Positions 1 to 6,284 of a DNA stretch of 6,284 nucleotides are shown one piece after another (the first letter of the stretch is position 1; each line of letters opens with the position of its first letter). The notes beneath the pieces are model-generated. The model saw only the letters and a program-made list of their open reading frames with translations. It made no database searches and was not told the DNA's origin. Made by a program: the position numbers and the translations under genes. Source of the DNA: Candidatus Latescibacterota bacterium (lineage in GTDB: Bacteria > Latescibacterota > Latescibacteria > Latescibacterales > Latescibacteraceae); the NCBI GenBank assembly GCA_018656855.1, contig JABHYP010000573.1, positions 1 through 6,284 of the forward strand, given 5' to 3'.

Positions 1-2143
1 AGCAAATGTTGACCTTGATATTTCACAATCCGGCGGGGGAAAAATCAAGATAAATTCGCTGGTTATCGAAGACTATCCCTGGAACGGTATCTATTTCAAG
101 GATGTGCCGATACAGGTGACTGCTCTGCCTGATCTGGGATACCGGTTTATCGGCTGGACAGGTGTAACGCCGGAAGATTCCCCATCCCTCGAGATTACAT
201 TAACCGATAATATCTCGGTCGCAGCAGTTTTTGAAAAAATCGGCGACGATATAGTACTGGACAGATACCATTCGCCTTATGAGATAAAAACCGATCAGGT
301 AATCTCAGCAGGAAAGACATTGACCGTCGGACCGGGCGTTGAATTGATCATGTCCGAAAACGCGAATATATATGTTCACGACGAACTCCACCTGAACGGA
401 ACATCAGACCAGCCGATAACAATAAGACCGGCAGATAACACCAGTAACTGGGGGGCTATATGCCTGGATAATGCTGCCGGAGCATCCACACTGTCTAATG
501 TGGTTATTAAAGGCGCTGGGACCGGCAGAGACTGGGATACTTTCAGTGCCGCAGTATCGGTCATGAACTCTGATATTACCCTTGATAATGTTCAGTTTGA
601 GGATAACGCACAGAGCATTTTTGCCAGAGGCGGATCGGTTACTGTCAGAAACTGTCTTTTTACTGAAACGAATAATAATGAACACATCAATATTGTTGAA
701 GCCGATGCGCTGGTTGAGAATTGCACCTTCCAAAACATAATTATGGGAGACGCAATCGATTTCGATGGCATTACCAATGGTATTATCCGTAACAATAAAA
801 TCCTGGGAACCATGGATTCAGACGGAGACGGGATTGATATCGGCGACGACTGTTCAGGAGTTCTGATAACTAACAATGTGATATTCGATTGTGCTGACAA
901 GGGTATTTCAGTGGGCGAAGGCGCTAAAGATATTAAGATCGAGAGGAATGTTATCGCCGGTTGTCTTTACGGAATTGCTGTAAAAGACAGTGCAAACGCA
1001 TTTATCGATCACAATACACTGTATAATAATGATATCGCAGTTGCCGCTTATGAAAAAGGTGTGGAACGGTTTGGCGGAGGGACAGCGGTTATTACAAACT
1101 CGATCCTGTCCAAATCAGGAATTTCAACTCTCTACACGGATGAGCTATCTTCGATAACGGTATCGTATACGCTTGCCGATACCGAACTATTACCGGGTGA
1201 GGGCAATATACAGGCTGATCCTGAATTTGTTTCACCGTTGTATCGGGATTTTAATCTCCTCTCGGTATCACCGGCAATCGATGCGGGAGATCCGCAAAGT
1301 GTCCTGGATCCTGACGAGACAAGATCAGATATGGGAATGAAGTTTAGCCAGGAGGCGGATATTAACATTGTAATCAACGAAATCAATTACAACTCTTCTG
1401 GTGATTTTAACCCGGATGACTGGCTGGAACTGTATAACCCCAACAATGAAGAGATTGACCTTTCCGGCTGGGTATTAAAGGATGAGGATGATACTCATGT
1501 GTTTGTTTTACCCATTAACACGGTGATTAGCGGAGGAGAGTATTTTGTTCTATGCAGGGATGCGGCGGCGTTTCATGGAATGTTTCCTGATGTAAATAAA
1601 TATGCAGGGGATTTTGGTTTTGGTTTTAACGCTGCCGGTGAGTTGGTCAGGCTGTATAACTCTCAAGGTGCGCTTGTTGATTACCTTGCATATGATGACG
1701 AAACGCCATGGCCTCTTTCTCCTGATGGAAATGGCCCGACGCTTTCATTGATCAATCCTGATCTTGATAATGAAGTGCCCGTAAACTGGGGAATTTCTCA
1801 TGATCACGGCACTCCTGGAACAGAAAATGAAACGATTACAGGTGTTGATGAAACAATATTTCCCAATGCTTTTTCGCTGGGTCAGAACTATCCTAATCCT
1901 TTTAATCCGACTACAACTATCACATTCTCCGTTCCCAAAAAATCTTTTTCGGAACTTGTCATCTATAATATCATGGGACAAAAGGTGCGGACGTTAATAT
2001 CAGGCGAATTAACACCGGGAAATCACTCCGCTGCATGGGATGGCCGGGATGATGACGGACATGCCGTTTCATCAGGTGTGTATTTCTCACATCTCAGTAT
2101 TGGAGAAAAGGTTGCGGCAAGGAGCATGATGCTGGTGAAGTAA
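1..2143 (+). CDS. Secreted beta-helix / lamin-tail protein with T9SS sorting tail (5' partial; probable CotH-type protein)
   Basis: The reading frame is open from base 2, the first full codon, to the TAA at 2141-2143. The true start lies upstream; the in-frame GTG at 104 sits inside a domain and is not the start. Residues 1-78 of the visible part resemble an InlB B-repeat / 'bacterial repeat' domain (GGGKIKIN, GYRFIGWTG, ending VAAVFE). Residues about 82-435 form a right-handed parallel beta-helix: a capping segment (GKTLTVGPGVELIM), repeated N-x-I/V rungs such as ITNNVIFD and IERNVIAG, then ADPEF and SPAIDAGDP at the end. Residues about 453-609 are a lamin-tail domain (VINEINYN, DWLELYNP, LSGWVLKD). 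Residues 624-713 are a FlgD-Ig/Por-type sorting tail (QNYPNPFNPTTTI, WDGRDDDG, SSGVYF, MMLVK). The B-repeat, beta-helix, lamin-tail, tail order is one I associate with the C-terminal half of secreted CotH-kinase proteins, so a CotH domain upstream is likely but not seen. Expected location is the cell surface or outside the cell. Only 21 bp separate it from the next gene. Confidence 0.88.
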   Translation, partial: ANVDLDISQSGGGKIKINSLVIEDYPWNGIYFKDVPIQVTALPDLGYRFIGWTGVTPEDSPSLEITLTDNISVAAVFEKIGDDIVLDRYHSPYEIKTDQVISAGKTLTVGPGVELIMSENANIYVHDELHLNGTSDQPITIRPADNTSNWGAICLDNAAGASTLSNVVIKGAGTGRDWDTFSAAVSVMNSDITLDNVQFEDNAQSIFARGGSVTVRNCLFTETNNNEHINIVEADALVENCTFQNIIMGDAIDFDGITNGIIRNNKILGTMDSDGDGIDIGDDCSGVLITNNVIFDCADKGISVGEGAKDIKIERNVIAGCLYGIAVKDSANAFIDHNTLYNNDIAVAAYEKGVERFGGGTAVITNSILSKSGISTLYTDELSSITVSYTLADTELLPGEGNIQADPEFVSPLYRDFNLLSVSPAIDAGDPQSVLDPDETRSDMGMKFSQEADINIVINEINYNSSGDFNPDDWLELYNPNNEEIDLSGWVLKDEDDTHVFVLPINTVISGGEYFVLCRDAAAFHGMFPDVNKYAGDFGFGFNAAGELVRLYNSQGALVDYLAYDDETPWPLSPDGNGPTLSLINPDLDNEVPVNWGISHDHGTPGTENETITGVDETIFPNAFSLGQNYPNPFNPTTTITFSVPKKSFSELVIYNIMGQKVRTLISGELTPGNHSAAWDGRDDDGHAVSSGVYFSHLSIGEKVAARSMMLVK
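1871..2140 (+). other. C-terminal T9SS / FlgD-Ig-like sorting domain of the first gene
   Basis: This segment encodes the last 90 residues: FSLGQNYPNPFNPTTTI, then a beta-sandwich pattern (LVIYNIMGQKV, WDGRDDDG, SSGVYF) and the terminal MMLVK. The WDGxDxxG and SSGVYF signatures match the FlgD Ig-like variant of type IX sorting tails. By analogy with known cargo it would be recognised at the outer membrane and may be cleaved off, leaving the protein secreted or surface-anchored. Confidence 0.85.
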
Positions 2144-2151
2144 AACACTAC

Positions 2152-2157
2152 TGAGGA
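2152..2157 (+). promoter_or_regulatory. Shine-Dalgarno-like ribosome binding site for the M1 peptidase gene
   Basis: TGAGGA lies in the 21-bp gap after the first gene's stop. Its GAGG core ends 8 bases before the ATG at 2165. This spacing, and the signal peptide that begins right at that ATG, fix the start of the peptidase gene. The short gap with its own ribosome site and no room for a terminator supports co-transcription with the gene upstream. Confidence 0.7.
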
Positions 2158-2164
2158 AAATACC

Positions 2165-5100
2165 ATGAAATTTTTAACAATACTCATCTCTTTTTTACTT
2201 ATATCATTATTTCTTTATTCATATTCTCCAACTGAAGTTCTGCAAACGGATCCTGTTTACCTGAAGCATTTAAACCAATCAAAACAATTCCTTGCAGGAA
2301 AGGTTGCTATGCCACAGCCCACCTCAAACCAACTCCTGACCGACGTTCTCCATTATGAACTGGATTTAGCATTCAATCGTTCTGAGAGGATCGTTGAAGG
2401 AAGTGTTAAGGCTGTGGTTAAAAGCTTGACCGATAATCTCGACACAATAGATTTTAATGCCGATAATGAGAAGATTATTATAACGTCGGTTACTGATACC
2501 AGCGGAGTATCCATGGCCTGGAATCATTCTGACAACATCATTTCCATTAATCTCTCTCACAGTCTCAGTGAGGGTGAACAGACAGAGATAGAGATCTTTT
2601 ACAGCGGAAAAGGTGGCTTACCAGGTGTATTAGGTGATGGTTTGTGGTTCGGTTCCTATGAAAAAAAGCCTACAATATTCTCTATTAGTGAGCCATGGGG
2701 TGCAAGAAAATGGTGGCCATGCAAGGACTACCCTGACGATAAAGCAACTTTTGATATTTACCTTTCTGTTCCAGCCGATATGTTTGCTGCATCAAACGGT
2801 TCATACATCGGGTATAGCGATGAAACGTTTTGGGATGCTCCTTTCAAACGCTACCATTGGAGTGAGAATTATCCAATGGCAACATACCTGTTTATGATTT
2901 CGGCAACTGATTATGTGAGGCTTGATGATTACTGGGTCTATTCTCAGGAGGATTCTATGCTAATTTCATACTATGTCTTCCCAGCAAAAATATATATAGG
3001 TATGGCATATAAAATTATCGCTACTACAGTACCAATGCTCGACTATTTTTCTTCACTGTTTGGGCTTTACCCTTTTGTGGATGATAAGTATGGTATAGCT
3101 CTCTGGGACGCAAGGGGGGGTAGTATGGAGCACCAGACTTTGACGAACATGTCGACACTGGATTTCAGAGGTGGTCATAATGTTGCCCATGAACTGGCTC
3201 ATAGTTGGTTCGGAAATTGTATATCACCCAAGGACTGGACACACATCTGGCTCAATGAAGGATTTGCTGAATACTCAGAGTGGCTATGGCTTGAACATAC
3301 TGAAGGGCCGGATAGTCTTAGGAGTTATTTTAAAGAATGGATCCTGGGGATTCCACAAATAAAAGAAACTCTTAATTTTTCAATGGAGAAAGATCCGGAT
3401 AAAGATGATAATTCGCCAAATTATTATTTTCAGCCAGTGGACTATCGTAAAGGTCCCTATATACTGCATATGCTCAGACATATTACCGGTGACGAAATCT
3501 TCTTCCGGATTCTAAAGAGTTACGCAACCGATCCCAGGTTCCAATACTCTGTAGCTGAAATTAACGACTTTATAGAGATATGTGAAAATCACTACGGTTC
3601 TTCACTTGATTGGTTTTTTGACAGATGGTTATTTCCTGAATATAGTGGGGAAATTCCTCAGTATTTATGGGAATGGAGTTCTTTAACTTCAGAAAAAAAC
3701 AGCGAAATCACCATCAAAGTTTACCAGGAACAGGAAGAACTCTATACAATGCCGGTGGAATTTAGAATTATGACGTCAACCGGACAAATCGACACACTTC
3801 TGTGGGTTGATGAAAGATATGACGAACTTAATATTGTACTTGAAGACTCGGTTTTAGATGTTGAGTTGGATCCTGACTTGTGGATTTTGTGCGATAAAAC
3901 GTATGGGATACCAACTGAAAAGGACAATCCTAGCGAAATAATATTCACCTATGATCTTGATGATCTTGAAGGTTATAATTTTAGTTCGCCGGCTATCGGC
4001 GATGATAGCACTGTGTATGTCGGAGTTATTAGATCATACCCGAAAAATTACTTTATTCTGTATGCGTTCAATCCTGACGGTACAATGAAATGGAAATATG
4101 ATCCACACGGTAGGTATAAAAACGATCCAGTAATTGGTGAGGATGGCACAGTGTATTTCGGCTCCACAGGCAACCTATATGCACTTAATCCTGATGGCAC
4201 AGTGAAATGGACGTTCGATACAAGCGATATAGGTTCCGGTAATACTATTTATTTGTCCTCCCCTGCAATTGGAAATGACGGGACTATTTATATCGGGTCT
4301 GATAGCGGGTATCTTTTCGCAGTCTATCCGGATGGCACATTGAAATGGCATGTTAATTTGGATGACAGAATTGATACTTCTATATCTATCGGAAGCGATG
4401 GCACAATTTATATTAGTAGCGTTGGAAACGATAATAATGGTGAGTGTCATCTTTACGCAACAAGTAGTGAAGGCTCACTGAAATGGAGCTATAATAATTC
4501 GACAGAGATCAACTATTCACCTGCAATTGGTCGTGAAGGTACCATATATATTAATTCCATGTTCTACACAAACGCCCTCAATCCGGATGGTTCTTTTAAA
4601 TGGGAATGTTTTACAGATTCTACCGATTACGCTCAAGGAAGAGGCCCCGTGATCGGAGAAGACGGCACCATATATGTATTGAAAGCTAATGGAATACTTT
4701 ATGCAATCAATAAGGAGGGGAAAAAGAAATGGGAATATACTTTACCAGCAAGTGAATATAATTCTTCTGAATTAGCTGGTGGGTCTCCTATGGTAGGCAG
4801 TAACGGAACAATTTACATAGGAGTCGGTCCCCCTACTTATACTCCATATCTCTATGCCTTTAATAATAACGGTACTCTGAAATGGAGATTGAAGGCTGAT
4901 GAAGGGATTACTTCTTCACTGGTAATAAGCCCTGATGGTATCATTTATTTTGTAACCAATCCAAGCGCTTGGTCAACTGAAGGTACTTTGTATGCAGTTG
5001 ATACCAAAACTAACGCAGGCGCGGCCAATAGCCCCTGGCCTATGGAAGGAGGCAATCAGTACCGCAGAAGTAATGCAGGAGAAGTACCTGTCAGTGTTAA

Positions 5101-5377
5101 GGAAGCAACACCTGCTACGTTTACGCTATTGCAGAATTATCCCAATCCTTTCAATATTGTAACGACTATTCCTTTTTCAGTACCGAATACCACCAGAGTA
5201 ACCATTGAAATCTATTCAATTCTCGGTCAGCGTGTGGCGAAAATCCTTGATAAAAACATTGATACCGGACATCACAACATTACGTTTAAGGCCGATGATC
5301 TTGCCAGTGGAATGTACTTTTATACCTTCAAAGCGGGTAAATATTATAAAACGAAGCAGATGATGTTTCTCAAATAG
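2165..5377 (+). CDS. Secreted M1-family zinc aminopeptidase fused to an eight-repeat PQQ-like beta-propeller with T9SS sorting tail
   Basis: Complete 1070-residue protein. Residues 1-20 are a signal peptide (MKFLTILISFLLISLFLYSY) with no lipobox Cys. Residues about 45-220 are the M1 N-terminal beta domain, holding the SEPWGARKWWPCKD signature; Glu176 aligns with the residue that binds the substrate N-terminus in M1 enzymes. The thermolysin-like catalytic domain follows. It has an exopeptidase motif G319-S-M-E-H323 (GAMEN equivalent), zinc site H342-E-L-A-H346 with E365 exactly 18 residues later (WLNEGFAEY), E343 as general base, and Y427 in DYRKGPY as the expected transition-state tyrosine. 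Residues about 495-580 look like the small M1 beta domain. Residues 590-972 hold eight propeller repeats, and 985-1070 a sorting tail. It should hydrolyse N-terminal residues from extracellular peptides; the specificity cannot be read. The propeller may bind a substrate or partner (inference). A peptidase of this family normally ends after its small beta domain or a helical domain, so the propeller is the unusual part. Confidence 0.93.
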   Translation: MKFLTILISFLLISLFLYSYSPTEVLQTDPVYLKHLNQSKQFLAGKVAMPQPTSNQLLTDVLHYELDLAFNRSERIVEGSVKAVVKSLTDNLDTIDFNADNEKIIITSVTDTSGVSMAWNHSDNIISINLSHSLSEGEQTEIEIFYSGKGGLPGVLGDGLWFGSYEKKPTIFSISEPWGARKWWPCKDYPDDKATFDIYLSVPADMFAASNGSYIGYSDETFWDAPFKRYHWSENYPMATYLFMISATDYVRLDDYWVYSQEDSMLISYYVFPAKIYIGMAYKIIATTVPMLDYFSSLFGLYPFVDDKYGIALWDARGGSMEHQTLTNMSTLDFRGGHNVAHELAHSWFGNCISPKDWTHIWLNEGFAEYSEWLWLEHTEGPDSLRSYFKEWILGIPQIKETLNFSMEKDPDKDDNSPNYYFQPVDYRKGPYILHMLRHITGDEIFFRILKSYATDPRFQYSVAEINDFIEICENHYGSSLDWFFDRWLFPEYSGEIPQYLWEWSSLTSEKNSEITIKVYQEQEELYTMPVEFRIMTSTGQIDTLLWVDERYDELNIVLEDSVLDVELDPDLWILCDKTYGIPTEKDNPSEIIFTYDLDDLEGYNFSSPAIGDDSTVYVGVIRSYPKNYFILYAFNPDGTMKWKYDPHGRYKNDPVIGEDGTVYFGSTGNLYALNPDGTVKWTFDTSDIGSGNTIYLSSPAIGNDGTIYIGSDSGYLFAVYPDGTLKWHVNLDDRIDTSISIGSDGTIYISSVGNDNNGECHLYATSSEGSLKWSYNNSTEINYSPAIGREGTIYINSMFYTNALNPDGSFKWECFTDSTDYAQGRGPVIGEDGTIYVLKANGILYAINKEGKKKWEYTLPASEYNSSELAGGSPMVGSNGTIYIGVGPPTYTPYLYAFNNNGTLKWRLKADEGITSSLVISPDGIIYFVTNPSAWSTEGTLYAVDTKTNAGAANSPWPMEGGNQYRRSNAGEVPVSVKEATPATFTLLQNYPNPFNIVTTIPFSVPNTTRVTIEIYSILGQRVAKILDKNIDTGHHNITFKADDLASGMYFYTFKAGKYYKTKQMMFLK
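3977..5080 (+). repeat. Eight tandem PQQ-like beta-propeller repeats in the M1 peptidase protein
   Basis: Eight copies of a degenerate unit with consensus SPAIGxDGTIYIGS-x-LYAxNPDGTLKWxY occur at about residues 605-645, 653-684, 698-730, 738-776, 783-815, 826-858, 872-909 and 917-945. The DNA also retains short near-identical runs, such as GATGGCACA followed by a GAAATGG core, so the array arose by internal duplication. The last unit lacks the final KWxY strand and runs into PWPMEGGNQYRRSNAG, similar to the W-P-M-x-x-x-x-x-Q-x-x-x-S segment of PQQ-like proteins. The segment before the first unit (IIFTYDL, residues 592-598) resembles that missing strand, as expected for a closed propeller. Confidence 0.88.
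5117..5374 (+). other. C-terminal T9SS (Por-type) sorting domain of the M1 peptidase
   Basis: This segment encodes residues 985-1070: TFTLLQNYPNPFN, then VTIEIYSILGQRV, LASGMYFYTFKAG and the terminal KQMMFLK. This is the Por secretion-system tail pattern. It differs from the first gene's tail in having IVTTI in place of PTTTI after NPFN, and no WDGxDxxG motif. Confidence 0.85.
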
Positions 5378-5441
5378 TTACTGTAACCAGGGTATATGCT
5401 CAGCTTAATAATAACTGAATCTTTCAGACACCCAATTTTAA

Positions 5442-5447
5442 TATAAC
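5442..5447 (+). promoter_or_regulatory. Weak candidate -10 element (TATAAC) upstream of the third gene
   Basis: TATAAC lies 18 bases before the ATG at 5466, in the AT-rich part of the 88-bp spacer between the second and third genes. No good -35 hexamer is present at a 16-18 bp distance, and no Bacteroidota-type TAnnTTTG element is visible. If real, it gives a very short leader. Read-through from the upstream genes is an equally good explanation for expression of the third gene. Confidence 0.2.
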
Positions 5448-5452
5448 ACGTT

Positions 5453-5460
5453 TGAGAAAA
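5453..5460 (+). promoter_or_regulatory. Weak ribosome binding site before the third gene
   Basis: TGAGAAAA has a GAG core ending 9 bases before the ATG at 5466. It is a poor Shine-Dalgarno match, but its spacing is right. The ATG is preferred as the start because a signal peptide begins directly at it and the next in-frame ATG lies inside the lamin-tail domain. Confidence 0.4.
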
Positions 5461-5465
5461 CAAAT

Positions 5466-6284
5466 ATGAAACTACTGCAAAAATCCTCACTCTTACTCAT
5501 CACGATTTTCACAATTACTTTAATTGACATCCATTCCGGACTTTCCGAAGAAACAACACCTCTCATTAACGAAATCATGTCATCAAATGCTTCAACTATT
5601 AAGGATGAAGACGGAGACTATTCCGACTGGATTGAAATTTATAATCCGGGAGATTTACCGATTGATCTGGCAGGATATGGGCTGTCAGACAGAGCTGACG
5701 ATCCTTTCAAGTGGATTTTTCCCGAGTTAATATTGGATGCAGAGAAGCACCTGCTTGTTTTTGCATCCGGTAAAGACCGCACAGATACTCCAAATCACTG
5801 GGAAACAGTTATTACACAGGATGAAGAGTGGAAATATTTTGTAGGGATTAATGAACCGCCTGAAGACTGGCGTTTTCTCAAATTTGATGATTCTGGATGG
5901 GACTCCGGCTCAAGTGGGTTTGGATTTGGAGACAATGATGACGAAACTATAGTCCGGCAAGTCACTTCATTTTACATTAGAAAAACATTCAACGTCGAGG
6001 ATATTGCTAACATCATTCAGGGTATCCTCCAGATAGATTATGACGATGCGTTTGTTGCATATTTAAACGGAACTGAATTTGCAAGGGCAAATTTCCCGGG
6101 AACATTAGGCACTCCCCCGCCATACAACCAGACTTCGGTTGAATCCAGAGAAGCAAAGATGTATACAGGGGGAAATCCATCGGTATTCAGTATTGAAAAT
6201 ATCCAAGCACTGCTCGTGGAGGGTGAAAATATTATTGCTATCCAGGTGCACAATTACAATATCTTTGATACCGATTTGACAGCG
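5466..6284 (+). CDS. Secreted lamin-tail / galactose-binding-like protein, probable CotH-kinase family (3' partial)
   Basis: The frame is open from the ATG at 5466 through the last codon of the window, giving 273 residues without a stop. Residues 1-28 look like a signal peptide (MKLLQKSSLLLITIFTITLI then a polar stretch), with no lipobox Cys. Residues about 33-107 form a lamin-tail domain (LINEIMSSN, DWIEIYNP, DLAGYGLSD, HLLVFASGKD). Residues about 121-273 form a beta-sandwich of the galactose-binding-like type (WKYFVG, DWRFLKFDDSGWDSG, GFGFGD, FYIRKTF, IDYDDAFVAYLNG, GENIIAIQVHN). In many FCB-group proteins this pair stands in front of a CotH kinase-like domain, which would lie beyond the window; this is a prediction. 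An 88-bp spacer separates it from the peptidase gene, in the same direction. Expected location is outside the cytoplasm; whether it has a T9SS tail cannot be seen. Its lamin-tail domain resembles the one in the first gene. Confidence 0.85.
   Translation, partial: MKLLQKSSLLLITIFTITLIDIHSGLSEETTPLINEIMSSNASTIKDEDGDYSDWIEIYNPGDLPIDLAGYGLSDRADDPFKWIFPELILDAEKHLLVFASGKDRTDTPNHWETVITQDEEWKYFVGINEPPEDWRFLKFDDSGWDSGSSGFGFGDNDDETIVRQVTSFYIRKTFNVEDIANIIQGILQIDYDDAFVAYLNGTEFARANFPGTLGTPPPYNQTSVESREAKMYTGGNPSVFSIENIQALLVEGENIIAIQVHNYNIFDTDLTA

Noticed and set aside
104..106. GTG as a possible start codon of the first gene
   Set aside because: The frame is open upstream to the window edge, and the residues before it (GGGKIKIN, YPWNGIYFKD) belong to the same B-repeat-like domain.
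450..455. Six-G run in the beta-helix region
   Set aside because: It is shorter than the run in the peptidase gene, lies in an ordinary Trp-Gly-Ala codon context and has no sign of variation.
376..900. Open frames on the minus strand across the beta-helix region
   Set aside because: They overlap one another and a well-supported plus-strand gene. Their products show no domain pattern, and I saw no clear ribosome sites.
3977..5080. Repeated GATGGCAC / AAATGG units as a possible DNA repeat or CRISPR-like array
   Set aside because: Spacing is irregular and the units follow the codon frame of the propeller repeats, so they reflect protein-level duplication.
5378..5386. Small palindrome TTACTGTAA right after the stop of the peptidase gene
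   Set aside because: Four base pairs around a single base cannot form a stable hairpin, and no second copy was noticed nearby as an operator would suggest.
5415..5427. Inverted repeat CTGAA-TCT-TTCAG between the second and third genes
   Set aside because: The stem is only 5 bp, AT-rich and not followed directly by a T run. It is too weak for an intrinsic terminator and could arise by chance.
5524..5730. 68-codon open frame on the plus strand in another frame of the third gene
   Set aside because: It lies wholly within the lamin-tail coding region, whose own frame gives clear domain motifs; the alternative product shows none.

Overview
The window is one densely coded, single-strand stretch with three collinear genes, all read left to right. 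All three look like exported, multi-domain proteins. The first enters from the left edge without its start, the second is complete, and the third leaves through the right edge without its stop. Two of the three end in the roughly 90-residue 'YPNPFN ... SGxYF ... MMxxK' tail. That tail marks type IX secretion (T9SS / Por) cargo and FlgD-Ig-like C-terminal sorting domains. Such tails, together with lamin-tail domains, CotH-type architectures and right-handed beta-helices, are typical of the FCB (Fibrobacterota-Chlorobiota-Bacteroidota) superphylum. They are especially common in its less-cultured lineages (KSB1, Marinimicrobia, Cloacimonadota, Calditrichota and similar). The moderately AT-rich composition fits, but the sequence does not let me name a phylum. 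The second gene has a recognisable Shine-Dalgarno-like motif, which is less usual in classical Bacteroidota; this is only weak evidence.

Layout. 1-2143: the C-terminal 713 residues of a surface protein, made of a B-repeat-like domain, a right-handed parallel beta-helix, a lamin-tail domain and a sorting tail. Its domain order suggests that the missing N-terminal part carries a CotH kinase-like domain (inference). 2144-2164: a 21-bp gap holding a Shine-Dalgarno-like site. 2165-5377: a complete 1070-residue protein with a signal peptide, an M1-family (aminopeptidase N-like) zinc metallopeptidase with all catalytic residues visible, an eight-repeat PQQ-like beta-propeller and a sorting tail. 5378-5465: an 88-bp spacer with a weak candidate promoter and no convincing terminator. 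5466-6284: the first 273 residues of a protein with a signal peptide, a lamin-tail domain and a galactose-binding-like beta-sandwich, an N-terminal arrangement common in secreted CotH-kinase proteins.

Working model. The first two genes are probably co-transcribed, and the third may be too. The products would be exported by Sec and, for at least the first two, delivered to the cell surface or medium by T9SS. The peptidase would trim peptides outside the cell. The beta-helix, lamin-tail and propeller modules look like adhesion or binding surfaces. The flanking proteins may be paralogues or relatives of the same CotH-associated class. Nothing here points to a mobile element, a CRISPR array, an RNA gene or a defence system. 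The most distinctive item is the fusion of an M1 peptidase to an eight-repeat PQQ-like propeller and a T9SS tail in one chain.
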